From assembly GCA_009869945.1 (NCBI GenBank), contig WIXG01000004.1, positions 124,001 to 188,000 of the forward strand: a stretch of DNA of 64,000 bases, given 5' to 3'. This stretch comes from Mesaphorura yosii. Lineage: Eukaryota; Arthropoda; Collembola; Poduromorpha; Tullbergiidae. The notes beneath the pieces are model-generated. The model was not told where the DNA came from. It worked only from the letters and a program-made list of their open reading frames with translations, and made no database searches. Below are positions 1 through 12,700 of this stretch, piece after piece. Positions within the stretch are counted from its first letter, which is position 1. Every line of letters begins with the position of its first letter. A program made the position numbers and the translations under genes.

Positions 1-622
1 AAAAATCCTTAATTTCTTGAGCAAATAACAGTGAAGTCATTTCTTTCACTTGCTCTTGACGGTCTTGCGTAAACGCACACGCATCTTGACTTATGTAATT
101 GCTTCATGGAGTCGCCCACTGCGATTTACTAGCCAGCTTTGAATCCTCTCATAACATTCGTTGTTACTATGAATGAATTCCGAATGCAGCTAATACTGAC
201 GTGTATTTTAATGCTATGCTTGATGATTAGCCAAAGTTGATCCCTTAACTAATCGAAACTTTAGGGTTTCCCATTTTGCGTGGTAATGCAACGTGGACGA
301 ACGCATGAAGTGAGACAATTATGTGATCCACATCAAGTCAACAGGTGTTTTAATGAACTCATTTACATGTCAATAAGCAACAGCGAGCTTTTAGTAGCTC
401 AGTTTCGAATTTTAACCCAACATCGCACCGATAACAGCGGCCATATGCTAAATGTGTTTGCACGAAGGGCATGAGCGTGTGAAAATGGGATTACGGTGCG
501 CTCAGCTTGACATAAATACTGACAATGACGATTAACATGTGCTCAGTAGAAATTTAACTTCGTCGAGGATGCAACGTGCTTGATTTTGATCTCAACTCTT
601 CTCAAGCCGGTCGCCTGTTAAA
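1..622. other. Intergenic region upstream of the esterase
   Basis: No convincing gene is seen. The longest open stretch (about 280-474, + strand, 64 codons) resembles no family I know and lacks splice context. The last 150 bases presumably hold the promoter and 5' UTR of the esterase that starts at 623. Confidence 0.5.
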
Positions 623-3185
623 ATGTCTCCATTAAAAATTCTTACAGCTTGTACATTAGTGTTCGCATTTCAAGTCGTACGCCTGAATTGTTCCGAGGCC
701 GAGTCCAACAGTACGGATTTGGTTGTAAGTATAAATGGTGGTAAAGTTAAAGGAGAAGCGGCTAAGTCAAGATGGACAGAACAGCCATTTGTGGCTTTCA
801 AAGGAATTCCGTATGCGAAACCGCCAGTTGGCGAATTAAGATTTCAAGTAAGCAATTTCCGTGTATACCAAAGAATGGACAAGCTCTTAACGCGTTCCAC
901 AATGTTTAGCCACCTGAGAAACATGAGCACTGGTCTGGCATCCGAGAAAGTAAATATTCGTCGGCCTGTCCGCAACTGAGTCCAATGCAAGAACCGATCG
1001 GCGATGAAGACTGTCTCTACTTAAATGTGTTTACACCAACTTCAGCTCTTGTACGTTGGCTCAGAATTCAACGACTTTGTATCCCGATTTCATGATCAAA
1101 CTGCTATTGTTTTCAGGATTCCACTGGGAGTGACAAGAAGTCTGAGAAATTGCCGGTTCTGGTAAGACATGCCCGCACCGCATGCTTTTCAGAAAAACCC
1201 ACTGCGCCTTGTTACGATGAAACCTTGATGATGATCAGCTGTGATGCCTTTGCTCAGGTATTCATTCACGGAGGCGGCTTCCAGTATGAATCAGCGCAAG
1301 ATTACGGCTCAAACTATTGGATGGAGGAGAAAATGGTTTATGTGACCTTCAATTATCGACTTGGGATCCTGGGATTCCTACAAACAGCAGATGGAACCAT
1401 CTCTGGAAACATGGGGCTCAAGGATCAAGTACTTGTTTTAAAATGGGCAAGTTACACAAAACCATCCTGCAAAGAAATACAAAAGGCCATGAAGTCGCTG
1501 TCGTGCAGGTCCAGGAAAATATCGAATATTTCGGGGGTGACTCCGATCAGGTTACGCTAATGGGGGTATCGAGCGGCGGTGCTTCGGTTCAGCTGCACAT
1601 GCTGTCCGAGTTGTCCAAAGGTAAAATCCTTTAAGTTGGCTTACTCGGCGAGTACCAGGAACTGTTTTCTAAACAGGTTTGTTTCATCGAGCAATTTCTC
1701 AAAGTGGAACGGCTTTGAACCCGTGGGCTGTTGTGCGAGGGGACAAGACAGCAAAAATCGCTAAAAATACGGGCTGCGAGAAGAATTCAACAGAAGAATA
1801 TGTTGCTTGTCTAAAGGGGTTGAAGTTCCACGAAATCGTCGAGTCTCAAGCAAAGTTTGCGGTAAGCTAATTTTGAATTCATTGCTTTGTGAAAATTGAT
1901 CTGATTTGACCTGAACTGATGGCCTTTGTTAAAGGAATGGTTCATAGATCCACTGATCCCTGTTGGCCCCGTAGTCGAGAAAGTGCATCCTGGAGCATTT
2001 ATTACTGCATCGCCATATAAATTGATTCGCGACGGGAAATCAATGCCAGTTCCGTGGATTCTGGGAGTGAATTCTGAAGAGGGTTTGTTGCATGCTGGCG
2101 GTGAGGCAAACTGACATAGCTGGCCAATCTATGCCCTCTATCCACGTCCTGACTCTTTTTTGACCTCCCAGATATTCTTAAACACTACATGTTGAACCAC
2201 GTCCTCCAATGGGAATGGTTTGCGGCAGCCCCAATCACCCTGATCCTCCATGGGCGCTCATTCGATGTGGACTCAGTCACCAAATCTATAAAACAATTCT
2301 ACTTCAAAGACGCCAGAATTGGACGCGATCTTTACAGTGAATTAATCTCGAGTAAGTTCACGATCGAGCGATGTGTTGCCGTGAAGGAATTGCTGTGTGA
2401 ACTAACTAATTACGGCCTGCAGTGTACTCGGACCGCTACTTCTTCCATGGAACTCACCATGCTGCCAGACTTCATTCAAAGTCTGCGCCAGTCTACCTTT
2501 ACTTGTTTGACTATAAAGGAAACCCGACAGAGATTTTCGCACCTCCTGCAGTAATTCCTCAAGAGGAATCAGAAGATACAGCGACAAAATCTGAAGGCAA
2601 CGACGCATCGGACGATCAAGACGTAACAGTCGAGGTTGAAAAGGATGAAGAGGACACGGAAACTGAAGAAAAGGTGGAAAAGCCGGAAGAAATATTAGAC
2701 AAGATCGGAGAAGGTCAACCTCATCAGCGAAAAAAAATTGTGAAAAAGCTTTCATTCTAATCGCTGTTCTCTTTGTACAGGAGTTTCACATTACGATCAG
2801 TTGATCTACTTATTTAACACCCCGTACTATCCGGAAATCAGTGACCCCGAACATATTGAAATGGCCCACAAAATGAGGAAGGCATTCACACATTTCATTA
2901 ATACTGGGTAAGTGATCGTATGCCAATCTGCAAAGTGAACTGTTTCCGAATCTTGTCTACTTTCAACTCAGGACTGTCGACAACTGGGTGAAAGTAACAA
3001 AGAGAGCAGCAGCGGGAGACGCGCCATTAAAGTACAACCTGCTTGGAACTTCCAAAACAATCGAGGAACCATGGACAGAACGCGTGACTTTTTGGGACTC
3101 ACTTGGATTAATGGAATTGGACCGCGAAATGGACTCCATTTTAGACACGTTCAATATTCCGGCTTCAGAGAAAGATGAACTATAA
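623..3185 (+). CDS. Type-B carboxylesterase with ER-retention KDEL tail
   Basis: Alpha/beta-hydrolase of the carboxylesterase/cholinesterase family, expected to hydrolyse esters in the ER lumen. I assemble 11 exons (623-847, 910-1050, 1117-1161, 1258-1446, 1509-1620, 1677-1861, 1935-2100, 2172-2351, 2423-2713, 2781-2907, 2972-3185), giving 624 residues, a little long for the family. A hydrophobic signal peptide opens the protein (MSPLKILTACTLVFAFQVV). Seen in order: the ELRFQPP block, EDCLYLNV, the oxyanion motif HGGGF, the nucleophile elbow GVSSGGAS, the acid NSEEG and the histidine in GVSHYDQ, so the catalytic triad is intact. The C-terminus is ASEKDEL, a classical KDEL retrieval signal. 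An acidic linker of about 50 residues (coding bases about 2560-2713) sits before the histidine exon and is unusual for the family. Intron 4 (1447-1508) starts GCAAGT, a GC-AG intron. The substrate cannot be told from sequence; it could belong to the juvenile-hormone-esterase-like or general detoxifying clades. Confidence 0.93.
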
Positions 3186-3515
3186 AAATAAACCAACCTT
3201 GCCTATCTCCCTATCTACTAATGTGCTATGACAATTTCTATGTATTTCATTCTAGTCGAAATGACTGTACGAAAACACAAAGAGGTTTCAGTTTCGTAGT
3301 TTAATGTTTATACGAATCACCTGAAGCCTGTTTGCAAAAACACTTGTTCGTGTATCACACTCATTCGTCTGTGCACCTCTGAATTCCCTTGAAAGACGCG
3401 TTAAGATGATGGCGCAAATCTGTCATAAGAATATCTCTCATATCTCATCCGTAAGAATTACCTAGTGCCATAAATAAAGTAGTACAAATTACAAAATTAG
3501 GGGTAGTTAGCAGGC
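3186..3515. other. Short intergenic region with poly(A) signals
   Basis: AATAAA occurs immediately after the esterase stop (about 3185-3192) and again at 3473-3478. No coding potential is seen. The promoter of the following antiporter must lie here, within about 330 bases. Confidence 0.5.
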
Positions 3516-6500
3516 ATGTCATTCTTTATTCGTTCCGGCGATGACGAAGAGCGGAAGTCGCGTGATGAGGAGGAGGAAGGGGCATCCCTCGGTGGAACAG
3601 CTCTTTTGGACCCCTCTTTGGTGCCCGGAGCAGAACTTCGAGCTCAAAGTAGCAGCGTCATAAAGTTCGTGGACCATGTTTGAGCCATGTTCGAGCAGAT
3701 ATTCATTTGCATCTTGCATGTGTTCTTATCAGCTTTTATCCAGAATGGTGCAAATGCTTCGGGAGTGCGGGAATTCGCTACCCACATGGAAAAGATGTGA
3801 CGTTTGGAGATTTAGCGAGATACTTCCTCCAATGCCCGCCCCACGGAGTCTTTGCAAGAATTGTGGTGTTTCTTCTGGTATTCGCGCTGAGTTGGGCCAT
3901 TTTATATTTCCTGATTGGACCAATCGCTGGAATCAAAGGTAACGGGTTCAACAACGCCTTCCATTGTGGCTTAGTCAATGCCTCGTTATTCCTAGGTCCG
4001 ATTGTAGCGTTAATCATACTGGAAATCACTGGCCTCTTTTCGGGGATGCTCGTCAAGACATTTGGGCTACCTTCACTCCTGGCTCCGCTCGTGATTGGAA
4101 TCATACTCAGGAACGTGGATTCGTTAGACATTTTTAGCAACTTCAAGTTTCCATACGATTCAGTTTATTGCGAGCAGAATTTTGCATCAAGAAATTTATC
4201 TCAAGTAAATCGTACTCAATGCTGCGTTCAGGCAGCGTTACACACGCAAAGCGGGTGGATAACGCCCATTCGGTACGCACAAGTTGGTGCGAGAAGCGAG
4301 CGGTTCCGTCTCTTTCATTGATGTGGATTATTGTGGATTCTCTATTGTTACTTTCAGTGAGATCGCATTGACAATGATCTTGACACGAGCCGGGCTAGAA
4401 TTGAGCCCCAAACAGCTCAAGAAGTTGAAGGGCGTTGTACCAGCTTTAGGTAAACCAATACAAGTAATGCGACTGATTACATTTTAAATACTGAACTCTG
4501 ATATATTTGCAGCTTTCTTGCCGTGCGTCGTGGAGGCCCTGACTGCATCCGCACTTTTCTATGTAATTTACTTGAAGCTGGAGCCTTCATACACCATGTG
4601 CCTCGTGGCAGGGTAAACTGATATTCAATATTCCTGACCTGTAGATAGGTTTTATCACGTAACACCCTTAATTTACCAGGTTTGCTTTAGCAGCCGTGAG
4701 CCCCGCAGTTGTGGTAAGTGTGCTGGATTTACTGCGTTTACTTAGTTCAGTACGCAAAGTCAGACTGCTGAGAATACTTGAATGATTTCCTTTGTTGTAG
4801 GTGCCAGGAATGCTTTCACTCGCAAAAAAAGGCTACGGAGTTGCGAAAGGCGTGCCAACACTACTCATTGCGTCCTCGTCAATCGACGATGTTCTAGCAA
4901 TTTCATTGTTCTCGCTTTTCTTGAGCATCGCTACAGTCGTGGACCATCCACCGCTGACTGACTTTTGTACAGAACACGGTTCAGCGCATTTTGGTAAGCA
5001 CGCGAAGCAACGACTCCTAATCACTGCTAATGCTAACGTTGGACTAAATTGACTCTAGTAATACTGGTCACAATTTAACAGTAGTTTCGAAGGAATTGGA
5101 GTACGCTGGCGGTCCATTAGGAATTTGTATCGGGCTGGTTCACGGTGTGTTTGTAGGCTGCGTGCTCCATTTCCTACCGTCACGCGACATGGTAGGATTC
5201 AACGATTCGAGGGTCTGCCGTACAAAATCTAAATGCTAGATTGCATTCTATTCGGTTCAAGGGTTCCAAAAGCACAGTTCGCCTTGTGGTTTTGTTGGCT
5301 CTCAACATCACAAGCATGCTTGGGTACACGAGGACAGAATTTCTATCCAGTGCCGGCTCCGTTGGAGGTAAAATAAAACAAGGTGATGCCAACTTCAAAT
5401 CGTATTAAATGATTGATCCAATTAGTTTTGACAACATCGTTTGTCGCGTCGTTTGGCTGGCGTTCACAAAATCATTGGAAGCCCGTCATGCACGAAATCG
5501 AGCATAAACTGGCGCATTTGTGGACGCTTTGTGTCCCGATCTTGTTCGGCACAATTGGAAAGGAAATGAAATTCGTGGCCGATTCTGACTACAACTATTT
5601 TACTGTCGAAATGAGAAACAGTACGGCGTACCAGGAGTTGGGTCACCCTTTCTCCGGAATGAACATTGTCAAATTGTTTGGAACAATCTTGTGCTGCTTG
5701 CTGGTAACAAACTTTAAATGCCCTGCCCTAAATAGTTATATGATCGCTCCCAAATCACGTTCATTCTGACATAGATTCGAAGCATTACTGCGTACACCGT
5801 GGTCAGCTTTGCTGGACTGAATCATAAAGAAAGATTTTTCGTGGCAATGGCGTGGATTCCAAAAGCCACTGTTCAGGTAGTAAAATTGAATGAAATCGTT
5901 GCTAATTTGTGGCATTCTATCACTTGAATGCATGTACTTGATTTCGGATGCCTGTCAAGTTACGAGCATAATTACAATTTGCCTTAGGCAGCTCTAGCTC
6001 CACTCGTCATTACGACGGTCATTGACAAAGGCATAGACGAATTGGGGGTCAGATGGTTGGCCATGAACACAGTTGTAAGTGGAATAGAAGAGTACGATTC
6101 ATGTTGATCAGAATTCCTTAATGGTTAAGCACTTCTGTCAAACAGGCACTTGCAGTCTTCGGAATCTTGCTAACAGCTCCTACGGGCGCAATTGCAATTG
6201 TTTTTGCAGGTAAGGTGAAAGAATCACAGTCTGCGTCCGCCTTTGAACAATGTGCAATTCTTTGCGATTTTGCGCATGAAAGGACCGCGACTTCTGTCCA
6301 AAATTCACCCTTCAGAAATTGAAGAAGAATTTCCGAACGGGGAAGTGCCAGGCCCCTCGGAAGAGTCGTTGCCTATGATAAGTGTGCCATCAAGACGCGA
6401 GTCAACGTGGCCCTCTGCTCAAGGAACAAACTCCCCAAGACGAGAATCTGCTTGGTCGTCTGCTGCTGCCGACTCTTCGAGACGGCGTTCATCTCAAAAC

Positions 6501-6527
6501 CTCGAAGACCAACGCACTAAAGACTAA
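3516..6527 (+). CDS. Na+/H+ antiporter, CPA2 NHA/NHE9B family
   Basis: Multi-exon membrane antiporter exchanging Na+ or Li+ for protons, like animal NHA1/NHA2 (SLC9B). The ATG at 3516 opens a charged cytosolic leader (MSFFIRSGDDEERKSRDEEE). It is followed by the soluble segment ending GKDVTFGDLARYFLQCPP and then a long series of hydrophobic helices encoded from about 3850 to 6210. Family landmarks: LLAPLVIGIILRNV (about 4080-4115), SEIALTMILTRAGLEL (about 4360-4405), and SSIDDVLAISLF (about 4876-4912), which carries the paired Asp-Asp needed for ion transport. A late helix reads LTAPTGAIAIVFAG and the tail begins GPRLLSK. The tail is Ser/Arg-rich with repeated SRRES/PRRES sequences, plausible kinase sites. 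The first splice after the leader is uncertain (donor near 3662, acceptor near 3731). Whether it acts at the plasma membrane or in organelles is not shown by the sequence. Confidence 0.88.
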
Positions 6528-6795
6528 CCAGGGGTCAGAAAAGGCTGGAAAATAGAACATATAAAGTAGGAACGATGCAGTAGCGAAAATTCATCAGCAA
6601 AAACTAACAGACCAATAAAAGGAACAAAATCTGTATTGCCTGGAAATCAACGACCAGTGACGGTCAATTTTTTAATTCGCACAATAATAATAACTCGAAT
6701 AACTTGGTCCATATAATATAAACTATTTTACAGCTCAAACTTTAGTGGGAAAATGGAATTATTGAACATATCAGTAAATCTTCGTGCTTAAAAAA
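6528..6795. other. Convergent 3' intergenic spacer
   Basis: This short gap lies between the tail-to-tail antiporter (+) and TPR (-). An AATAAA for the + strand gene lies near 6615. No gene is seen. Confidence 0.4.
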
Positions 6796-9700
6796 TCAGT
6801 ATGGTGGTCCGCTTCCACGGGCTCCTCGCATTATGCCTCTTCCGTGTGGCCTGGAACGCCGGGCACTTTGTTGTGCCCCCCTAAGCTGGTGAAATCCACC
6901 CCTGGCACTCTGCATGCCAGGATGCTGCTCCGGATTCATTTGCAGCAGTGGACGAATGTTTTGAGCGCCGGCTAAACTTCCACGCCCTCGAGTGGCTCTT
7001 TGCTGTGGAACTTGCTGCAAGGCAGACGATGATGAAGTCGGCTGATCCCAAATTATTGGTGTCGGACGAACTCTGTGTTGCTGCGGTTGTTGTTGCTCAC
7101 TGCTTGTCGCTCCCTGGGATGGGCTTGGACTCGTCGGACGCGACAGTGACGACGTGGATGGCTGCTGAGGGAACCCTGACGTGGATGATGTATTCATTTC
7201 TGATCCATCCAGCTTGTCCTCGTCGGAAGAAGTAACGGAAGATTCCGTCCTCCCATGATTAACGGGTACTGCCTCATCGGCCGCATCTGCACCGAGGATT
7301 CGCTTGTGTATAATTCAGGTATTAACCGACACAATTCGCATTGCTACGCCACCACAGGTACTCACCATCAGGATTAACATCAATATCACGCTGAGCAAGA
7401 TTTTCATCAAAGGAAGAACTTTCCGTTTCCTGTTCTGGTTGCTCAACAGTGGTGTGAAGTAAAGAATCTCGTGCAGATGTAATGGTGATTGATGGAATCT
7501 CCTGATCATGTGATCTTGGAGTGGCTTCCGAACTGCTTGGCTGAACGTCACTCGATTCATGAGATGGTACCCCAGGCTGGCGTCTTGGAAGGCTCTCTTG
7601 CTGTTCAATGTCGGGCACTTCTGAAAAAGTACATTTCGCATGATTCATCAACTTCGTGTAAATTCAGCCGCTCAAGTCTAACCTGGTGGAGAAGTTTGCA
7701 GTGGTGTCGTGGGCACGCTTCTTCCTGTTCCGTCATCATATTGAAGATACTCCATTCGTGCATCTTGCAAATCTCCGCCTATTAATTAGAGCAATTTTAT
7801 CTGGTCAGATTTTTTACTTTCGGATTCCTTCATTGCATGCTTACTTGAAGACGTTCCAAAGGTAAACCTTGCTTGAGAAGGAACTTGTGGTGAATTGACA
7901 ACTTCTGCGAATCCATCCGTGCGCCTAGGAACCACCAAAGTCGGCGTGCTGGGGACGATGCTATCGCCGGCGTCGTCACCATAACCCTAGTTGAAATTTC
8001 ATTTTAGCGAAACCGGCTATGAGGTGTTCTAACATTCACTAGTTCTAGTATTACAGAAGTGTGCTGAGAGGAGTAGGACAGTGACATTTGTTGCTGCTGT
8101 GATCGGCTGTACATCGGCGTCCCTCTCTCGCGTCTCAGAATTGGCCTCAAAGGTGCAGGACCTCGGGACCCGGAAGCGACATTCGAACTCTGGGGCCGAG
8201 ATACCTCAGCTGATGTCGAGGAGGTGGGCCCGGCAGACCTAAATCTTGGTGGTTCTTGAGCCGGACTCGCTTCACCTCCTTCAGCCACTTGACTTTCTGG
8301 GTCAATATCAATGTCGTGGTCCTCAACATCCTCTTCTTCCTCCAAACGTTCGCTGGCTTCCTGCCCATCGTCCGCGATCATGATATTCTCAGCTTCCGAT
8401 TCGCTGAATTTTAGCTGTCCTGCATTATTGTCATCCATTTCTTCCAGACTTTCAGCTTCCTATGAACGAATGTAGGTACATAATTTGAAGAATATTAGAT
8501 TGCCTTACCATGTCAAGTCAATAACATAATTTGAATTGCAACGTACTCGTCCCTCTTCTGGGTCCCCGACGCTTTCATCTTCATCTTGCAGTTCCATTCC
8601 TTCCACCCCTTCATCATCCTCGCCGGCATCACCCTCATCATCTTCTTCCTCTTCATCATCTACTCTTTCCTCCTCATCGCCTAAATGCGACATTGCATTA
8701 TTGTGTAAATTCAAATAAATTCAGGCTAATCTCTTAATTAGATGCAATGGCCAAAGTCTCACCCATTTCCTCCTCCTCGACCTCTTCTTCTTCAGCGTCT
8801 TCCTCAAAATCATCTTCGTCATCTTCTTCCATGTGTTGCTGTCTCCCTCTACGCACAGGTCTGGATTGATAACTTGGTTCTTCGTCGTCGTCAGATTCTA
8901 TTACGATTACATCTGAGTCATCTTCCTCGTCTTGTGCTCCACCCGATGCAGACCCTATTGCAGATTTTTGATCCGCCTCATTGTACTCCTGCTGTCCCGC
9001 ATGTTGTGGTTCTTGTTGGTGCGTCATGGCTTCCGCTTCCCTATCTACAGGCATTGGAATACTCGTGCGAGTTCGCTTAGTCTCCGGCTCGTCCTTGGCC
9101 TCATGTGAAGACTCAGAAGTTCTAGTTCTCTTGGTGGATTGAGTTGGTCGTGGGCCTGACGTGGAAGTTGAAGGACTGGGCTCTTCCCTGACACTGGTCG
9201 ACTGTTGGAGGTCCGATGCTTGTACACCGCGCTGTTCACCACGAACAGATGTTACGCCAGCAGAAGGTTGATTATTTGACGGTTCTGAGGACGATACTTG
9301 TTCCGATGAATCTCCCAAATCCGAATCAGCCAACTGAAAGCAACATTAATACAGACTCTGCTATCTGCTTCTCAACAGGCTGTCGACAAAGTTGTTACTT
9401 ACATGAGACGAAGTTGATGGGCCTTCCTCACTCCCGGCAACTGTATCTCTGTCCGCTGCTCCCGCTTGTAGATTGCTAGGGGTTCCAGTGCTAGAGCCAC
9501 TTTGAGTGCTGCTCATTGTCGGAGTGGGGACAATTGATGGAGCAGAAACCGCCGGTGTTGGCTGCACTGTAGCTTGTCTAACGTTAGTTGAATTGGTAAC
9601 CGTGCCAGATGTGGCTCCAGACGTAACTGGAAGATGCTGCTGTTCTGTGCCAGATGCTGATGACTGGTCAGGTGTTGAAGTCGAGACTTGCGCCTGGCTG

Positions 9701-12700
9701 ACTGGAGCAACTAATGGAGAGACAGGTAAAGGCGAAACCATGGAATGTTGTTGTGTTTGCTGCTGGACCATTTGCACCATCGATGGAGTTGACGATGCAG
9801 TCGGCATCACCGTCGCTTTCCTTGGCATGGACATTGGTCGAATACTAGCCGTTGGTTGTGGTCGCGATGTTCCAGGAGGCACAACTTGAGTGGTGGCTTG
9901 TTTTGAAGTTTGTGCTGAAGCCTTCGTCCCTGCAATGGGCTTTATGTTGGCCTTAGGAGGCTCAGTTTGATTTTTGTCTTGTGGAGTTGGTCCCTTTCCA
10001 GCCTGGGTTTGAGTCATTTGCAACTTGTACTGCTTCTCAATTGCCAAAATCCTCTGGCGTTGCATTTCGACCTCATTTTTCAGCCTTTCGTTTTCGCTTG
10101 CCAGATTTACAGCATTTGGATCTGCACCCGACGACGAAGCGGTAGCTGACGCGGACGCCAGGCCTGCTTGGAGATCCTTCTTCTCCTTTTCCAGTCTGCT
10201 AATTCTTCCTTCGTACTGAGACTTAACAGCAGCTTGCCTGACTTCTGCCTCTTCCTTGGAAGTCTCCAAACTTGTAATCGTGGCCTTCAACTCATTCAGT
10301 TCAGACTCTAGTTCCGTGCGTTGTGAATTGCTAGCAGTCATTTTATCTCGCGACGCTTTAATTGCTGACTTGGCTCGTTCTTCGCGAGATTTTAGGTTCT
10401 CTACCTCCCGCTTCATGTTTTCGTTCGTTTCATTCATTTCTTGAATTTTAGCCTGCAGGGCTGTAATTTCAGTTCGTAATGCCATTTCTTCTTCATTTGA
10501 AAGCCCTCCAGGGATCTCCCCATCTTCTTGAGTTTCCTTATTCTCGGATGGCCGCTGAGTCGCTGAGGTCACACTCTCTTCTAGCGATGCCTTCTGTTCC
10601 ATCAGAGTTTCATTTTCTTTCTGGGCATCCTCAAATTGCTTTTTATACTTCCGAGCGATGAGTTTTACCTAAGAAATGTACGACAAATAAACATCAGAAT
10701 TCCTGCAAGTAAATGTGAAATGTAAGTTGGTAGGAAACTTACTTGCTTAACAATTCCTCGTTCATTCTCTAGGAGATCTTTTGTTTTTGTTACTTCTTCT
10801 CGAACTGCAGCGAGTTCGGTTTCACGTTCACCCAAGGAGTTAGTAAGTTTGTCAAGTTCGGCCTTCATACCAGCAAGCTCTCCTTTCACGCGTGTGCATT
10901 CCTCAGACACTTTCTTTTGCTCTTCAGCGGATAGTTTCTTCTCATTGGTTAAAGACGTATTCGATGCCGTGAGGGCATTAACTTGTTGTTGTAGCCTGTT
11001 CGTGGTTAAACCTTGTCTGGCAATTTCCTGTTGTTGTTTCTTAACGTTCTCATTTAATGATGCCACTTGCTTTTGTAGGCTATCCTTTTCTTGCTCCAAT
11101 TTCTTCCACTCGTCTGGATTGAACTTGTTACTCTTTTCCAGTAATTGAGATGCTCGTGCTCTCCAGCGAGCCGTGTCCTGCTTCACTGAAATATTCTCGT
11201 TGTTCAGAGCTTCACACTTGGATTCCAGTTCCGAATTCATGGCACGGAGTGGACCCATTTCTATTTCGACCTTTTCAAGTTTTGCTTTCAGTTCACATAT
11301 TTCCTTCAAAGCAGCTTCCTTTTCTTCCCTGAGCATCCTGTTTGGACATCAAGCAAAGTTCAATATTTTTTTAGGTTTGATTAGTTTGGTATTCAATTCT
11401 CAAAAAATTATTCCCTTTTTAGACGATGCTTACCTGTTACTGTCAGTCAGTGCGCTCAAAGTTTCCACTTTCCTCATCAATTCGGCTTGCTTTGCAGATG
11501 AAATAAAATTTACTTGTGATCCATCTTGGAATTCGCTGAGTTTGACCTTTACTTCTTCGTATTGACTTTCCATAAACTTAAGCTGAGTCTCCATTCGCTG
11601 CATTGCACTTTGTGCCAACTCACTTTGTGTAAATGCAATATCTTTTTGTCGTCTCATGTATCGGATGAGCTGTTTCAAAAATGAAAACTGTCAGTTCTAC
11701 AGTTCTCCCATTGTACTCGACGATGAGTCCTTACCTGCATCCATTGTTCGGTAGTCTTCTTGTCCTGTTCGTTGAACGAGGTATTAAACGACGTGTCTCC
11801 AACGGAAGTGGTGAAACTTTGGTTCAGCGAAGATGGTTCCTCTTGTCCTTGTCCCACATCACGTTGAACAGTCCTCAGCGATGTCTGTTGCGTTGTGAAA
11901 GCTATAAGCTGATCTTGCAACGAGTTGTTGAGTGACTCCACCTCGGCTAAATTAGCTTGCATCTGTTCTAATTGTTCCTTGAAGCTTTTTTCCTGTGCCT
12001 CCCATTGGACTTGTGCTTCGCGTGCAGTTTCTTCCGCCTTCCTCTTTAGTCTTTCTGCATCATTGAACCTTTCTCGCATTTCAGTCAACGCATCTTGCAA
12101 TTCTTGAATGTTTGCCTCCTGTTTATGCTTCTCTATCTCGGCTTCATATTTAAGTCTAAATTCTTCTGCTTGCTTAACCTGAGACTCCAAATCCTTACGT
12201 ATTGCAACATTTTCCTCGGTCATATCTTGAAGTCTGGAATTTGCAATTTGGAGCTCTCGTCTCATTCTATTCAGTTCCTCATCCACTGTGGTTGACTTTC
12301 CCTCTATATCCCGTTGGAGTCTTTCATTGTCTTCACGCAATTTTGCGTTATCGTTTTCAATCGCGTCCAGCTTAGACTGAACTTCTCGAATAATGTCATC
12401 CTTACAGGCTAAACGTTCTGAGAGCTCGGTGTTGAAAGCTTCTCTGGATGCGGTAGCACTTTGGATTTGCTGTTCCATTGAATTTGATAATCCCTTGTAC
12501 TCCTCAATGCTCACACGTGCTAACTCAAGTTGCTGTTTGACAGAACGGATTTCAGTTTGAGCTTCAATTAGTTTCAAGTTGAGCTCTTTCGTTTTCTTCT
12601 CCAGCTCAATTTGTGCAAGCGTAGGCACTACATCAGCTTGATTCTGTTTCTGAACTCCAGACCCTGTCAAAACTCTGATTTTCGTTAGCATTTCCTCAAT

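Noticed and set aside
8531-8737. Pro/Ser/His-rich plus-strand frames opposite the TPR tail
   Set aside because: They are the antisense of Glu/Asp codon runs in TPR, not independent genes.
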